A stretch of 64,000 nt of DNA, from NCBI RefSeq assembly GCF_014196525.1, contig NZ_JACIDX010000021.1:26056-90055 (forward strand), in the 5' to 3' direction. Below are positions 43,456-52,432 of this stretch, piece by piece. Below the pieces are notes generated by a model. The model saw nothing but the letters and a program-made list of their open reading frames with translations, had not been told where the DNA came from and searched no databases. Positions within the stretch are counted from its first letter, which is position 1; each line of letters starts with the position of its first letter. Source of the stretch: Novosphingobium sediminicola. Its GTDB lineage: Bacteria > Pseudomonadota > Alphaproteobacteria > Sphingomonadales > Sphingomonadaceae. The translations under genes were made by a program, and so were the position numbers.

Positions 43456-44235
43456 GTGGCCAGCAGGCTGGAAGGAAAAGTTGCGCTTGTGACGGGCGGA
43501 ACCAGCGGGATCGGCGCGGGCACGGTGCGGCGTCTGGCCGCCGAAGGGGCCAAAGTGGTCTTCACCGGATCGAAGGCGGAGATTGGCGAGGCGCTGGCCG
43601 CGCAGGTCGGCGGATTGTTCGTCAGCCACCGCGTCGAGGATGCCGAGGCTTGGCCCGCGCTGATCGACAAGGTGATGGAGGCCTATGGCCGGCTCGACAT
43701 TGCCTTTGCCAATGCGGGCACGGAACAGGGCGACGCCAGCATCGAGGATGTGTCCATCGAGGCATGGAGCAGGCTGGTCGGCATCAACCAGACCGGGGTG
43801 ATGCTGACTGTGCAGCATGCGATCCGCGCCATGGCCCGAAACGAGGGCGCGACCGGCTCGATCATCATCAATTCCAGCATGAATGCGGCAAGGCCGCTGG
43901 GCAATTACGTCACCTATTCGACCACCAAGGCGGCGGTGGTGGCGCTGGCCAAATCGGCGGCGGTCTATTGCGGGCAAAAGAAATACCGCATCCGCGTCAA
44001 TGCCATTCTGCCCGGCGTGGTGGAAACCGACCTTATCCGCAACATCATGGAAAGTATGCCCGATCCGGCGGCCGTGCGCGCCATCTACGAAGGCATGGCT
44101 CCCTTGAACCGCATGGCGCGGGTCGAGGAAGTGGCGGGGCTTGTGGCCTATCTGGCCAGCGACGAGGCGGCTTTTGTGTCGGGCGCGGAAATCACAATCG
44201 ATGGCGCCACCACCGCCGGCATGATGGGAGTTTGA
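43456..44235 (+). CDS. Short-chain dehydrogenase/reductase
   Basis: GTG start after AAGGAGAG. The 259-residue SDR has TGGTSGIGAGT (cofactor loop), the NAG motif in FANAGTEQG, the active-site Ser in IINSSMNAA and Y-S-T-T-K. It ends with a typical DGATT C-terminal segment. First of three SDR genes in a row (spacers of 2 and 10 bases), so they are co-transcribed and presumably act on successive hydroxyl/keto groups of one substrate. The VVFTGSK segment after strand beta2 lacks the Asp that selects NAD, leaving cofactor preference open. Confidence 0.9.
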   Translation: MASRLEGKVALVTGGTSGIGAGTVRRLAAEGAKVVFTGSKAEIGEALAAQVGGLFVSHRVEDAEAWPALIDKVMEAYGRLDIAFANAGTEQGDASIEDVSIEAWSRLVGINQTGVMLTVQHAIRAMARNEGATGSIIINSSMNAARPLGNYVTYSTTKAAVVALAKSAAVYCGQKKYRIRVNAILPGVVETDLIRNIMESMPDPAAVRAIYEGMAPLNRMARVEEVAGLVAYLASDEAAFVSGAEITIDGATTAGMMGV

Positions 44236-44237
44236 CC

Positions 44238-45041
44238 ATGGGCAAGCTGGAGGGACGCGTGGCGCTGGTCACCGGCGGTTTGCGGGGCATCGGCCTTGCG
44301 ATTGCCACAAGATTTGTCGCGGAGGGCGCGCAGGTTCTGATCGCCGATCTGGACGCGGCAGGCAGCGAGGCGGTGGGCGAGACCGTCGCCGCTCTGGGCG
44401 AGCGCGCCGCCTATATCAGCGCCAATGTCACCGACGAGGCCTCGTGGCAGGGCATTGCCGATCATATGCGCGACACCTATGGCGCGGCGCATATTCTGGT
44501 CAACAATGCCGGGATCGATCTGACCGGGCCGGTGGAAACGCTTTCGCTTGAGGCGTGGCGGCGGATCATGGCGGTCAATGTCGATGGAGTGTTTCTGGGC
44601 ACGCGGGCGCTGGTGCCGTTGATGGCGCAGAGCGGGGCCGGTGTCGCGGGCGGGGCCAGTATTATCAACATCAGTTCGATCATGGGGCTGGTCGGCTATT
44701 CCGAAGTTTCGGCCTATAATGCCAGCAAGGGCGCGGTGCGCCTGTTTACCAAGGGCATCGCCATCGAATTTGCCACCAAGCGCATGCCGATCCGCGCCAA
44801 TTCGCTCCATCCCGGCTTTGTCAAAACGCCTTTGCTCAATGCCGGATTCCAGCGTTGGGTGGACAAGGGTTTTGCCCAGAAGCCGGAGGACCTGGTGGCC
44901 GCGATGGAGGCGGCAACCCCGATCCGGCGCCTTGCCGAACCATCCGAACTGGCCGGGCCCGCGCTGTTTCTGGCCAGTGCGGATGCCAGCTATGTCACCG
45001 GGGCCGAACTGGTGGTCGATGGCGGCTGGACCGCGCAATAG
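44238..45041 (+). CDS. Short-chain dehydrogenase/reductase
   Basis: ATG 44238, two bases after the previous stop; 267 residues. Cofactor loop TGGLRGIGLAIA, LIADLD (Asp, NAD preference likely), NNAGIDLTG, ISSIMG and Y-N-A-S-K. Catalytic tetrad complete (Asn around residue 112, Ser, Tyr, Lys). Middle gene of the three-SDR run. Likely a hydroxysteroid-dehydrogenase-like enzyme acting on cyclic alcohols or ketones; the substrate is inferred only from neighbours. Confidence 0.9.
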   Translation: MGKLEGRVALVTGGLRGIGLAIATRFVAEGAQVLIADLDAAGSEAVGETVAALGERAAYISANVTDEASWQGIADHMRDTYGAAHILVNNAGIDLTGPVETLSLEAWRRIMAVNVDGVFLGTRALVPLMAQSGAGVAGGASIINISSIMGLVGYSEVSAYNASKGAVRLFTKGIAIEFATKRMPIRANSLHPGFVKTPLLNAGFQRWVDKGFAQKPEDLVAAMEAATPIRRLAEPSELAGPALFLASADASYVTGAELVVDGGWTAQ

Positions 45042-45051
45042 GAGAGGGTCG

Positions 45052-45828
45052 ATGAGCATTTCTTTGGACAATGTGGTGGCCGTAGTGACGGGCGCGCGGG
45101 GCGGCATCGGGCGCGAGGTCGTGCGCGCGATGAAGCAGGCCGGCGCGGTGGTGGTGGCAACCGATATGGTGGCGCCCGGCGATGTCGGGGCCGATCATGC
45201 GCTGGCCCATGATGTCACCGATGCGGGCGATTGGCAGGCGGTGGCCGATCTGGTGGCGCGCGAATATGGCCGTCTCGATGCGCTGGTCAATGTGGCGGCG
45301 ATCAGCATCGTGGCCAGCATCGAGGAGACCCCGCTGGAGGAGTGGCGGCGCATCCATCAGGTCAATGTTGAAAGCGTGATCGTGGGGGTGCAGACGCTGC
45401 TGCCCATGTTGAAAGAAGGCGGCAAGGCGCGGGCGAGCGGCGCGTCGATCGTCAATTTTTCCAGCGTGGGCGGGATCAAGGGCGCACCCTTTAACGGTGC
45501 CTATTGCACCAGCAAGGCGGCGGTCAAAATGCTGTCCAAATGCATGGGCGCCGAATTTGCCGCGTTGGGCTATAATATCCGCGCCAACAGCGTCCATCCG
45601 GGCGGGATCGACACGCCGATGCTGCAATCCATCATGCAGCGCTATGTCGATCTGGGGGCGGTGCCTTCGCTCGATGTTTCGATGCAGGGCGTGATTGCGG
45701 CCCATCCCATCGGGCGGTTGGGGCGGCCCGAGGAAATGGCGGGCGGGGTGGTTTATCTCTGCTCGGATGCGGCCAGCTTTGTGACGTGCAGCGAGTTTAT
45801 GATGGATGGCGGTTATTGCATGAGCTGA
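45052..45828 (+). CDS. Short-chain dehydrogenase/reductase
   Basis: ATG 45052 preceded by GGAGAGGG; 258 residues. Cofactor loop TGARGGIGREVV, VATDM (Asp at the NAD-selecting position), VNVAAIS in place of NNAG, NFSSVGG and Y-C-T-S-K. The change at the NNAG motif (VNVAA) is mild and common in the family. The C terminus, TCSEFMMDGGYCMS, is standard. Last of the three-SDR run, followed by a strong hairpin terminator. Confidence 0.88.
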   Translation: MSISLDNVVAVVTGARGGIGREVVRAMKQAGAVVVATDMVAPGDVGADHALAHDVTDAGDWQAVADLVAREYGRLDALVNVAAISIVASIEETPLEEWRRIHQVNVESVIVGVQTLLPMLKEGGKARASGASIVNFSSVGGIKGAPFNGAYCTSKAAVKMLSKCMGAEFAALGYNIRANSVHPGGIDTPMLQSIMQRYVDLGAVPSLDVSMQGVIAAHPIGRLGRPEEMAGGVVYLCSDAASFVTCSEFMMDGGYCMS

Positions 45829-45833
45829 GATGC

Positions 45834-45867
45834 AAAGGCCCGGCGGGATGATCCTGCCGGGTCTTTT
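45834..45867. terminator. Bidirectional terminator
   Basis: AAAGGCCCGGCGGGAT pairs with ATCCTGCCGGGTCTTTT (two non-canonical positions) around 45834-45867, between the convergent SDR (stop 45828) and SnoaL-like (stop 45870) genes. A run of T on the plus strand and, read the other way, of T from AAA gives termination in both directions. Confidence 0.8.
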
Positions 45868-45869
45868 GA

Positions 45870-46301
45870 TTATCCTTGCGGCGTGACCACCGGGGGCAGG
45901 AGCATCGCCATGCCAAGCCGCGCGATCAGCCAGCCATCGCTCCCCCGCACCAGATCAAAACTGTAGCGCGCCTTGACCTCCAGCAGATTGCCATCCTTGC
46001 CAAGGCTGAAGGCATGGCCATAGGCCTGAACCTGCGCGGACCCGGCAGGATCATAGGCATTCACTGCGATATTGCTGATAAAATGGGCGTTCTGCGCCAT
46101 CCCGGCAAACGCGGTCACGAAAAATTCGCGCACACCCTCGCGCCCGACAATCTCGCCCATGCCCAGCGCGGCAAGGTCATAAACGCCATCGGGCGCAAAG
46201 AGCGCGGCCACGCCATCGGCATCGCCGATCCGGTCCACCGCCAGCGCATAGGCGGTGACCAGATCGGCAATGGCAATCCGTTCGGAGGGTGGGCAGGTCA
46301 T
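45870..46301 (-). CDS. SnoaL/NTF2-like protein, coupled to Rieske oxygenase 2
   Basis: A 143-residue protein with the NTF2-like pattern: N-terminal helices (IAIADLVTAYALAVDRIGDADGVAALF), DGVYDL, GREGVREFF and C-terminal strands ARYSFDLVRGSDGWLI. SnoaL-like proteins are cyclases, isomerases or dehydratases, or small subunits of ring dioxygenases, which share this fold. Its ATG overlaps the stop of the Rieske gene (ATGA, 46298-46301). A beta-subunit-like partner of that oxygenase is therefore possible, although the length is shorter than typical beta subunits (about 160-190 residues). Otherwise it could dehydrate or isomerise the oxygenase product. Confidence 0.78.
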   Translation of the reverse strand: MTCPPSERIAIADLVTAYALAVDRIGDADGVAALFAPDGVYDLAALGMGEIVGREGVREFFVTAFAGMAQNAHFISNIAVNAYDPAGSAQVQAYGHAFSLGKDGNLLEVKARYSFDLVRGSDGWLIARLGMAMLLPPVVTPQG

Positions 46302-47620
46302 CGGCGTCCCTCGACATAATCGTTGAGCAATTCGTGAAAGCGCTGGATGCGCTTTTCCTGCGCGGGCAGGAAGCAGCCCTTGAAGCCGCGCGAATTGAGC
46401 CCCTGTTGCTGGGTCGTGCCGATCGAGAGATCCTGATCGGCGACAAAGCCGAGGGAAACGCCGTCGCCATATTTGCTGTGGCGCACCACCGCGTCATGGC
46501 GCAGCGGCACATTGCCGATCGGCGTGGCCACTTCCTTCATCCCCTTGATCGGCGGCATCAGCACCCAATGCTGGAAAATGCACTTTTCCGGATCGGTGGG
46601 ATGCGGTTCGGTGCGCAAAACCTGCAACTGTTCGGGCGACATGGTCAGTGTGAGATTGGGGAACAGCGTGCAGTGGAAATAGTCCACCAATTGCTGGTCG
46701 GTCATATCGGCATACATCGTATAGCCGCGCTCCGGCCCCAGGCGGCGCTTGGCCTCGATCACGGCGGCGCGGATGTCGCCGGTGTGGCCTTTGTAATCGG
46801 CCGGATCGATGCCCCATGCGCGGGCAATGTCGTCCAGCGGGGCGGGCACTTCGGCGCTGTGATAATCGGTGCGGGTGGTGGCCTGATGGCCGATCATCCA
46901 CATCGAATTGTGGCCGCTCTCATACATCTCGAACAAGGTGGTGGGCAGACCGTCATTGATGAAGGTGGCCAGTTCGGGATGGATGGTGGGCAGGTGATAG
47001 CTCTCGTTGAAATTGTCGCGGATGATCTTCCAGTTGAAATCGGCATCGCATGAAAGTTTGAGCACCCGCACCCAATTGTCGAGGCCGTAATTGGCCAGAC
47101 GGTCCTGCAAAGGCGCCATCCATTCGCGTAAGGGAGGGACATCATCGTCCATGCACCAGAACACGAAAGGCCCCCAAGTCTCGCAGCGCAAAGATGAGAG
47201 ATGGACCTTGCCGCAGGGGTTGCCATCGGGGAAATCATCCGGGTCCTGCACCTTGGCCAGCACGCCGTCGGGGGTGAATTGCCACCCGTGATAGCCGCAG
47301 GTGATGCGCGGCATATGGCCCGCATCGCCCAGCACCAGCCGATTGCCGCGATGCGGGCAGGAATTGTAGAAAGCGCGGATCGTATCATCGCCCTGACGGA
47401 CCATGATGACCGATTCCTTGCCGAAATCATGGCGGATAAAATCGCCCTCTTCCTCCAGTTCGGCCAGCATGCCGCCAAGGTGCCAGACCTTGGGCCAGAG
47501 ATTGGCGTGTTCCTTCTTCATCCATTCGGGCGAGATGTAACGGTCCGCCGTGATCGTGTCGCCGCGCACGGCCACATCGAATTCAGGCGAATAGCGCGAT
47601 TTGTTGTCTTGCAGCGTCAT
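46298..47620 (-). CDS. Rieske non-heme iron oxygenase, alpha subunit (2)
   Basis: ATG 47620 gives 440 residues. Rieske ligands C88-x-H90 and C108-x2-H111 (SCPHRG, CGYHGW). Catalytic-iron ligands H209 and H214 in ESYHLPTIH; Glu206 at the bridging position. The C-terminal half has FPNLTLTMSPEQLQVLR, as in the catalytic domains of homo-oligomeric RHOs. It lies 46 bases after Rieske gene 3 and overlaps the SnoaL-like gene, so these three form one operon. It and Rieske 3 may act on different ring positions of the same compound. Confidence 0.93.
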   Translation of the reverse strand: MTLQDNKSRYSPEFDVAVRGDTITADRYISPEWMKKEHANLWPKVWHLGGMLAELEEEGDFIRHDFGKESVIMVRQGDDTIRAFYNSCPHRGNRLVLGDAGHMPRITCGYHGWQFTPDGVLAKVQDPDDFPDGNPCGKVHLSSLRCETWGPFVFWCMDDDVPPLREWMAPLQDRLANYGLDNWVRVLKLSCDADFNWKIIRDNFNESYHLPTIHPELATFINDGLPTTLFEMYESGHNSMWMIGHQATTRTDYHSAEVPAPLDDIARAWGIDPADYKGHTGDIRAAVIEAKRRLGPERGYTMYADMTDQQLVDYFHCTLFPNLTLTMSPEQLQVLRTEPHPTDPEKCIFQHWVLMPPIKGMKEVATPIGNVPLRHDAVVRHSKYGDGVSLGFVADQDLSIGTTQQQGLNSRGFKGCFLPAQEKRIQRFHELLNDYVEGRR

Positions 47621-47666
47621 GGGATGCTTTGTTCCGTTTGCTTGGCCGGGCGGTGAGGGGCGTGGT

Positions 47667-48860
47667 TCACATGACCGGTTCGGGCAGGGTCGGATCGTCC
47701 TGCAGATACCAGTTGAGCCATTCGTGGAAATATTGGTTGCCCCGCTCGTTGCGGCCAAAGGTCAGATTGTCATGCGCGCCGCTTTCCAGCCCTTTCTGGA
47801 TCTCCATGCCGATGACGTAATCTTCCTGATAGGTCACATCGCGGAAGAAATTCATCATGCCTTCCGCGCTTTCGCGGTCGGCATCGTCGCGGATCGGGTC
47901 GCGGCGCAGATAATGCAGGACGGTGCGGTTCTTGTCCGGCGTCGGCCCCGGAAAGAGCTGGGCGACCTGGGTGATTTCGGGCGCAAGAAAGGCCGAGACA
48001 TTGGGGAAGAGAATCCGCACGAAATCAAAGCCGTTGTTTTCCTGATCGCCCCATTGATCGCGCGGAATGTCCTTCAGCGCCTCGGCAATGCGATGCTGGG
48101 GAAAGCCGATGCGCATCGAGGGGCCGAAACCTTCATAAAAGGTGCGGTTGGAGGGCGTGCGCGGCTCAATGGTGTTGGGGTGCAGCGAGGCGAAGTGATA
48201 GCCTTCGAGATAGCCGTCAAAGGCGATTTTCCAATTGGCCCCCTCGATCACCCGGCTGCCGAGATAGGCCCAGTTGGCAAAATCAACCGCCTCGAAATCT
48301 TCCAGAAAACCCTGAAAATAGTGGTCGAGATCCATCGGCGCATTGGGCGTAAGGCACACAAAGATCATGCCGCCCCGTTCTTCGCAGGGCAGCGCGCGCA
48401 GCGCCAGACCCGCCTTGTCCACATCGCCAAAGGTCGCCGCTTCCGACAGGCCGATCAGCTTGCCGTCCTGCGCATAGGTCCAGCCGTGATATTTGCAGGT
48501 GAAGCGCGCGCAATTGCCCCGCCCCTCGGCGGCCACCGGCGCCCCGCGATGCGAGCAGACGTTGAGAAAGGCACGCACCTGCCCGCTCTTGTCGCGGCTG
48601 ATCAGCACGGGCAGGCCCATGGCCTCCATGGCCTTGAAATCGCCCGGATGGGGCATTTCGGCGGTAAAGCCCAGCATCAGCGGCACGCGGCGAAAGATCA
48701 GCTCCATCTCCGCCTTCCACTGGTCAGGGTCGGTATAGCTGGCAGTGCGCACCCTGGCGGTCGTTTGGGCCTGATAGGTGGTTTTGTGTTCCACATAATC
48801 CAGCATGATTTCCGCAACATCGCCAATGCGCTGGCGGCGGTCCACCTTATGGGTGCTCAT
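47667..48860 (-). CDS. Rieske non-heme iron oxygenase, alpha subunit (3)
   Basis: ATG 48860 after AGGAGAGG; 397 residues, the shortest of the three. Rieske ligands C102-x-H104 and C122-x2-H125 (VCSHRG, CKYHGW). Catalytic ligands H222 and H227 in EGYHFASLH with Glu219 at the bridging position. The sequence MLDYVEHKTTYQAQT at the N terminus resembles other alphaproteobacterial SnoaL-linked RHOs by eye only. First gene of the minus-strand operon; the divergent acyl-CoA synthetase starts 170 bases away, so the spacer probably carries a shared control region. Confidence 0.93.
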   Translation of the reverse strand: MSTHKVDRRQRIGDVAEIMLDYVEHKTTYQAQTTARVRTASYTDPDQWKAEMELIFRRVPLMLGFTAEMPHPGDFKAMEAMGLPVLISRDKSGQVRAFLNVCSHRGAPVAAEGRGNCARFTCKYHGWTYAQDGKLIGLSEAATFGDVDKAGLALRALPCEERGGMIFVCLTPNAPMDLDHYFQGFLEDFEAVDFANWAYLGSRVIEGANWKIAFDGYLEGYHFASLHPNTIEPRTPSNRTFYEGFGPSMRIGFPQHRIAEALKDIPRDQWGDQENNGFDFVRILFPNVSAFLAPEITQVAQLFPGPTPDKNRTVLHYLRRDPIRDDADRESAEGMMNFFRDVTYQEDYVIGMEIQKGLESGAHDNLTFGRNERGNQYFHEWLNWYLQDDPTLPEPVM

Positions 48861-49030
48861 CAATCCTCTCCTCCCTCAAACGGGGTTTTCGGCTGCCAGA
48901 CTGCCGCAGGCGCAAGAGGCTGCCAAGCTGGGACAGGTGACAGGTTCCTCACTCTTTTGCCCTCACCCTTTTACCAAGTGGACAGGGCCGCCGCCCCACC
49001 CCACAATGGCGCCGATAACGAGAGAGGTTC

Positions 49031-50665
49031 ATGGGCAACTGCAACAAAACTCCCCGGCTCTGGCCAGAGGTGCCGGCGCCACATCAGCGCGCCTTTGCCG
49101 ACCACGGTCTGTGGCCGGACCGCACGATTGCCGACCGCGCGCAGGAATGGGCGCAGAGCCGCAGCGATGATCTGTGCCTGATTGACCCGCAAGGCGCGAT
49201 GACCATGCGCGAGGTCTGGGGCGAGGCGATGGCGCTGGCCTCGGCGCTGCGCGCGCGCGGGCTGGTGCGCGGCGATGTGGTGGCGTTTCAATTGCCCAAC
49301 TGGCGCGAGGCGGCGGTGCTCAATCTGGCGGCGGCGCTTTCCGGGCTGGTGCTCAACCCCATCGTGCCGATCTATCGCGATGCCGAAATGCGCATCATGC
49401 TGGGCGATTGCGGGGCGCGGGCGATTTTTGTGCCGCATATTTTCCGCAAGATCGACTATCTGGCCATGGCGCGCCGGGTTCAGGCCGATCTGCCCGAACT
49501 GACGCATATTTTCACCGTGCGGGGGCAGGGGGCGGATGATTATGGCGCCTTGATCGCGGCGGGCGCGGCCTTGCCTTCGGCCCGCGAAGCCATTGATCCG
49601 CAAAGCATCAGCATGGTGCTTTACACATCGGGCACCACCGGGCGGCCCAAGGGCGTGCTGCACAGCCACGCCACGCTGGGCCGCATCATCGAACAGAGCG
49701 CGGCCTATTGGGGGCTGGGGCGGGGCGATGCGGTGTTGATGCCCTCGCCCGTGACGCATGTTTCGGGCTATGCCAACGGCTTGGCCATGCCCTTTGTGGC
49801 GGGCACGCAGACTGTGCTGATGGAAAGCTGGAATGCCGGGGAGGCTCTTGCGCTGATCCATCGGCATCAGGTGGCCGGGACGGTGGCGGCGACGCCCTTT
49901 CTGGTCGAATTGGCTCATGCGGCGCTGGCGGCGGGCGATGGTCTGCCGTCCTTGCGCTTCTTTGCCTGCGGCGGGGCGGCGGTGGCGCCCGAGGTCATCG
50001 CCAAGGCGCGCAAGGCCTTTGCGCATTGCGCCCCCTTTCGCGTTTTCGGCAGCTCTGAAGTGCCGCTCGTCACCTTTGGCTGGCCCGATGACCCCGAACT
50101 GGCGGCGGCGACCGACGGGCGCATTGTCGATTATCAGGTGCGGATCGTCGATGAGGCGGGCCATGATGTGCCCGATGGGCAGGAGGGCGAAATTCTGGCG
50201 CGGGGTCCGGCGATGATGGTGGGGTATGCCGGTCCGGCCCAGACCGCCGAGGCCATTGACGATCAGGGATATTTTCGCACCGGCGATCTGGGGCGGCGCG
50301 ATGCGCGCGGCAGTTTGACCATCACCGGGCGAAAAAAGGACCTGATTATCCGGGGCGGCGAAAACATTTCCGCCACCGAGATCGAGCAGGTCCTGCTGAC
50401 TCATCCCGCCGTGGCTGATTGCGCGGTGGTGGCCATGCCCCATCCGCGTCTGGGCGAGGGGGTCTGTGCCTTTGTGGTGGGGCAAGGCGCGGCGCAGGCA
50501 TCGGATCTGGCCGCCCATGTCGCGCAGAGCGGGCTGGCCAAGCAGAAGATCCCCGAACGCTTTGAATGGGTCGAGAGTCTGCCCCGCACCGCCTCGGGCA
50601 AGATCCGCAAGGACAAGCTGCGCGAGGATATTGCGCAGCGTATCCGGCAGGAGGCCGGGGGCTGA
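49031..50665 (+). CDS. AMP-forming acyl-CoA synthetase
   Basis: A 544-residue adenylate-forming enzyme, start after GAGAGG. Motifs: P-loop MVLYTSGTTGRPKGVLHSH (about residues 196-215), FRVFGSSEVP (A4-type), YFRTGDLGRRD (A7) and DLIIRGGENISATEIE, then the catalytic Lys in RTASGKIRKDKL. It activates a carboxylic acid with ATP and CoA. Length and motif set fit fatty-acid/cyclohexanecarboxylate-type ligases; the specificity is open. Divergent from the Rieske operon. It provides the CoA entry point for the acyl-CoA dehydrogenase, thiolase and isomerase genes of the island. Confidence 0.92.
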   Translation: MGNCNKTPRLWPEVPAPHQRAFADHGLWPDRTIADRAQEWAQSRSDDLCLIDPQGAMTMREVWGEAMALASALRARGLVRGDVVAFQLPNWREAAVLNLAAALSGLVLNPIVPIYRDAEMRIMLGDCGARAIFVPHIFRKIDYLAMARRVQADLPELTHIFTVRGQGADDYGALIAAGAALPSAREAIDPQSISMVLYTSGTTGRPKGVLHSHATLGRIIEQSAAYWGLGRGDAVLMPSPVTHVSGYANGLAMPFVAGTQTVLMESWNAGEALALIHRHQVAGTVAATPFLVELAHAALAAGDGLPSLRFFACGGAAVAPEVIAKARKAFAHCAPFRVFGSSEVPLVTFGWPDDPELAAATDGRIVDYQVRIVDEAGHDVPDGQEGEILARGPAMMVGYAGPAQTAEAIDDQGYFRTGDLGRRDARGSLTITGRKKDLIIRGGENISATEIEQVLLTHPAVADCAVVAMPHPRLGEGVCAFVVGQGAAQASDLAAHVAQSGLAKQKIPERFEWVESLPRTASGKIRKDKLREDIAQRIRQEAGG

Positions 50666-50678
50666 TATCGCCCCCGGC
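50654..50678. terminator. Bidirectional hairpin at the end of the acyl-CoA synthetase gene
   Basis: GCCGGGGGC (50654-50662) pairs perfectly with GCCCCCGGC (50670-50678) across TGATATC, which holds the synthetase stop codon. It lies between convergent genes (SDR stop at 50687). No long T-run, so termination is likely but unproven. Confidence 0.5.
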
Positions 50679-50686
50679 ATCGCCAT

Positions 50687-51490
50687 TTAACTGCCTGTGG
50701 CCGCCGCGACGGCCGCGCCCATTTCCTCGCGCGTGGGGTTGCGGCGCAGGGTCAGGCCGCCGTTCACCTGAAGGTTCTCTCCGGTCATAAAGCACTCGTC
50801 GCTGGCCAGAAACACGGCGGCGGCGGCAATATCATCGCTGGTGCCGATCCGGCCCAGCGGATAGCCCGCGACGAAACAGTCGAACAGGCCCGGCACCGTT
50901 TTGGCATCGGCCGTCATCGGCGTCTCGGTCAGGCCCGGCGAAATCGAATTGGCGCGGATGCCCTCCGCGCCAAATTCATGGGCGACACAGCGGATGACAT
51001 GGTCGGTCCCCGCTTTGGTGCCCATATAGGCGGCGTGATCGTTGAGCATGATCGTGGCGGTGGCGCTGCTGATCTGGATGATCGATCCGCCCTCGCCTCC
51101 CATGCTGCGGGCCATCTTGCGGATCATCGTCTGAAAGAACTGATAGGGGCCGATATATTGCAGATCGGTCATCGCATCCAATTCCTCGCGCGTGGTGTCG
51201 AGGAACGGCTTGAGCAGGCCCCAGCCGGTGGCGTTGACGGCAATGTCCACGCCGCCCATCGCCGCCACGGCCGCATCCGCCATCACGGCCAGACTTTGCG
51301 CATTGGTGATGTCGCAAGGCGCCCAATAGCAGGCGTTGGCCTCGGCAAATTCGGCCAGCACGCTTTCCTTGCGCCCCGCCACGGTGACCGCCGCGCCTTC
51401 GTCCAAAAAGCGGCGGGCGATATGCTGTCCCATGTTGCCCTTGTTGCCCGCGCCCAGAACGATGGCGCGTTTGCCTTTCAATCGGCCCAT
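50687..51490 (-). CDS. Short-chain dehydrogenase/reductase
   Basis: ATG 51490 after AGAGGAT; 267 residues. The cofactor loop is unusual, LGAGNKGNMGQHIA, with two extra residues compared with TGxxxGIG. VNATGWGLL replaces the NNAG motif. The active-site Ser is in QISSATAT and Tyr/Lys in Y-M-G-T-K. The C terminus is longer than usual. It belongs to an atypical SDR subgroup; NAD(P) binding by an altered loop is known in enoyl-reductase-like and divergent SDRs. Acts on an unknown pathway alcohol or ketone. Divergent from the SDR at 51642. Confidence 0.86.
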   Translation of the reverse strand: MGRLKGKRAIVLGAGNKGNMGQHIARRFLDEGAAVTVAGRKESVLAEFAEANACYWAPCDITNAQSLAVMADAAVAAMGGVDIAVNATGWGLLKPFLDTTREELDAMTDLQYIGPYQFFQTMIRKMARSMGGEGGSIIQISSATATIMLNDHAAYMGTKAGTDHVIRCVAHEFGAEGIRANSISPGLTETPMTADAKTVPGLFDCFVAGYPLGRIGTSDDIAAAAVFLASDECFMTGENLQVNGGLTLRRNPTREEMGAAVAAATGS

Positions 51491-51641
51491 AATATCCTCT
51501 CGCTTTATCTTGCTTGCCCCTTGCTATCACACCGGCCCGCCTGCCATTCCTCTCCAAAAGGCGAGTGGCCGCGACGTGAGGGGATGCGCAAGGTCATCCC
51601 ATCACCGGCGCTGGTGTGGCGCGGCAAAGAGGATGTGCAAA

Positions 51642-52403
51642 ATGGATCTGGGACTGAAGGGCAAAAAGGTCATTCTGACCGGGGGCAGCCGGGGCATCGG
51701 CCGCGCCAGCGTCGAATTGTTCGCCGCCGAGGGGGCCGATGTCGCCTTCTGTTCGCGCAATCCCGATCAGGTGGCCGAAACGGTGGCCGCGCTCGAAAAA
51801 CATGGCGGCAAGGTGTTTGGCTCTGCCTTTGACATGGAGGCGGGCCATGATGCCTATCGCGCGTGGCTGGCCGGTGCGGCCGAGGCGCTGGGCGGCTGCG
51901 ACATCTTTGTGCCGATGATTTCGACCAGCGGCGCGGGCGCGACCGGCGATTGGCAAAAGGGCCTTGATTACGACATCATGGGTGCGGTCATCGGGGTCGA
52001 GGTGCTCGAAGATCATCTGGCCGCATCGGGCGCGGGCAGTATCGTGATCACCGCCAGCACGGCGGGGCTGGAGACCTTTATTGTGCCGCAGGGGTATAAC
52101 GCGCTTAAAGGCGCGTTGATCGTCTATGCCGGACAGCTCAGTCAGGCGCTGGGGCCAAAGGGCATCAGGGTGAATGCGGTTTCGCCCGGCCCGATCAAGT
52201 TCCCCGGCGGCAATTGGGAGGCGATCGAAGGGGCGATGCCCGAACTTTACGATGCCACACAGGCACAATTCGCGCTCGGCCGCTGGGGCGGGCCGGAGGA
52301 CGTTGCGCGCACCGTGGTCTTTCTGGCCAGCGACGCCTCGTCCTATACCACGGGCACCAACATCGTGGTCGATGGCGGCTATACCAAACGGGTGCAGTTC
52401 TGA
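51642..52403 (+). CDS. Short-chain dehydrogenase/reductase
   Basis: ATG 51642, 253 residues; the frame is open upstream but would overlap the divergent SDR. Cofactor loop TGGSRGIGRASVE, VAFCSRN after beta2, DMEAG. The NNAG region reads MISTSGAGATGDW, clearly divergent. Active-site Ser in VITASTAG and Y-N-A-L-K. C-terminal DGGYTKRVQF standard. Divergent from the SDR at 50687 and convergent with the SDR at 52433. Confidence 0.87.
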   Translation: MDLGLKGKKVILTGGSRGIGRASVELFAAEGADVAFCSRNPDQVAETVAALEKHGGKVFGSAFDMEAGHDAYRAWLAGAAEALGGCDIFVPMISTSGAGATGDWQKGLDYDIMGAVIGVEVLEDHLAASGAGSIVITASTAGLETFIVPQGYNALKGALIVYAGQLSQALGPKGIRVNAVSPGPIKFPGGNWEAIEGAMPELYDATQAQFALGRWGGPEDVARTVVFLASDASSYTTGTNIVVDGGYTKRVQF

Positions 52404-52432
52404 GCGGGCCAGTTTGACAGAGGGCGGGGCGA

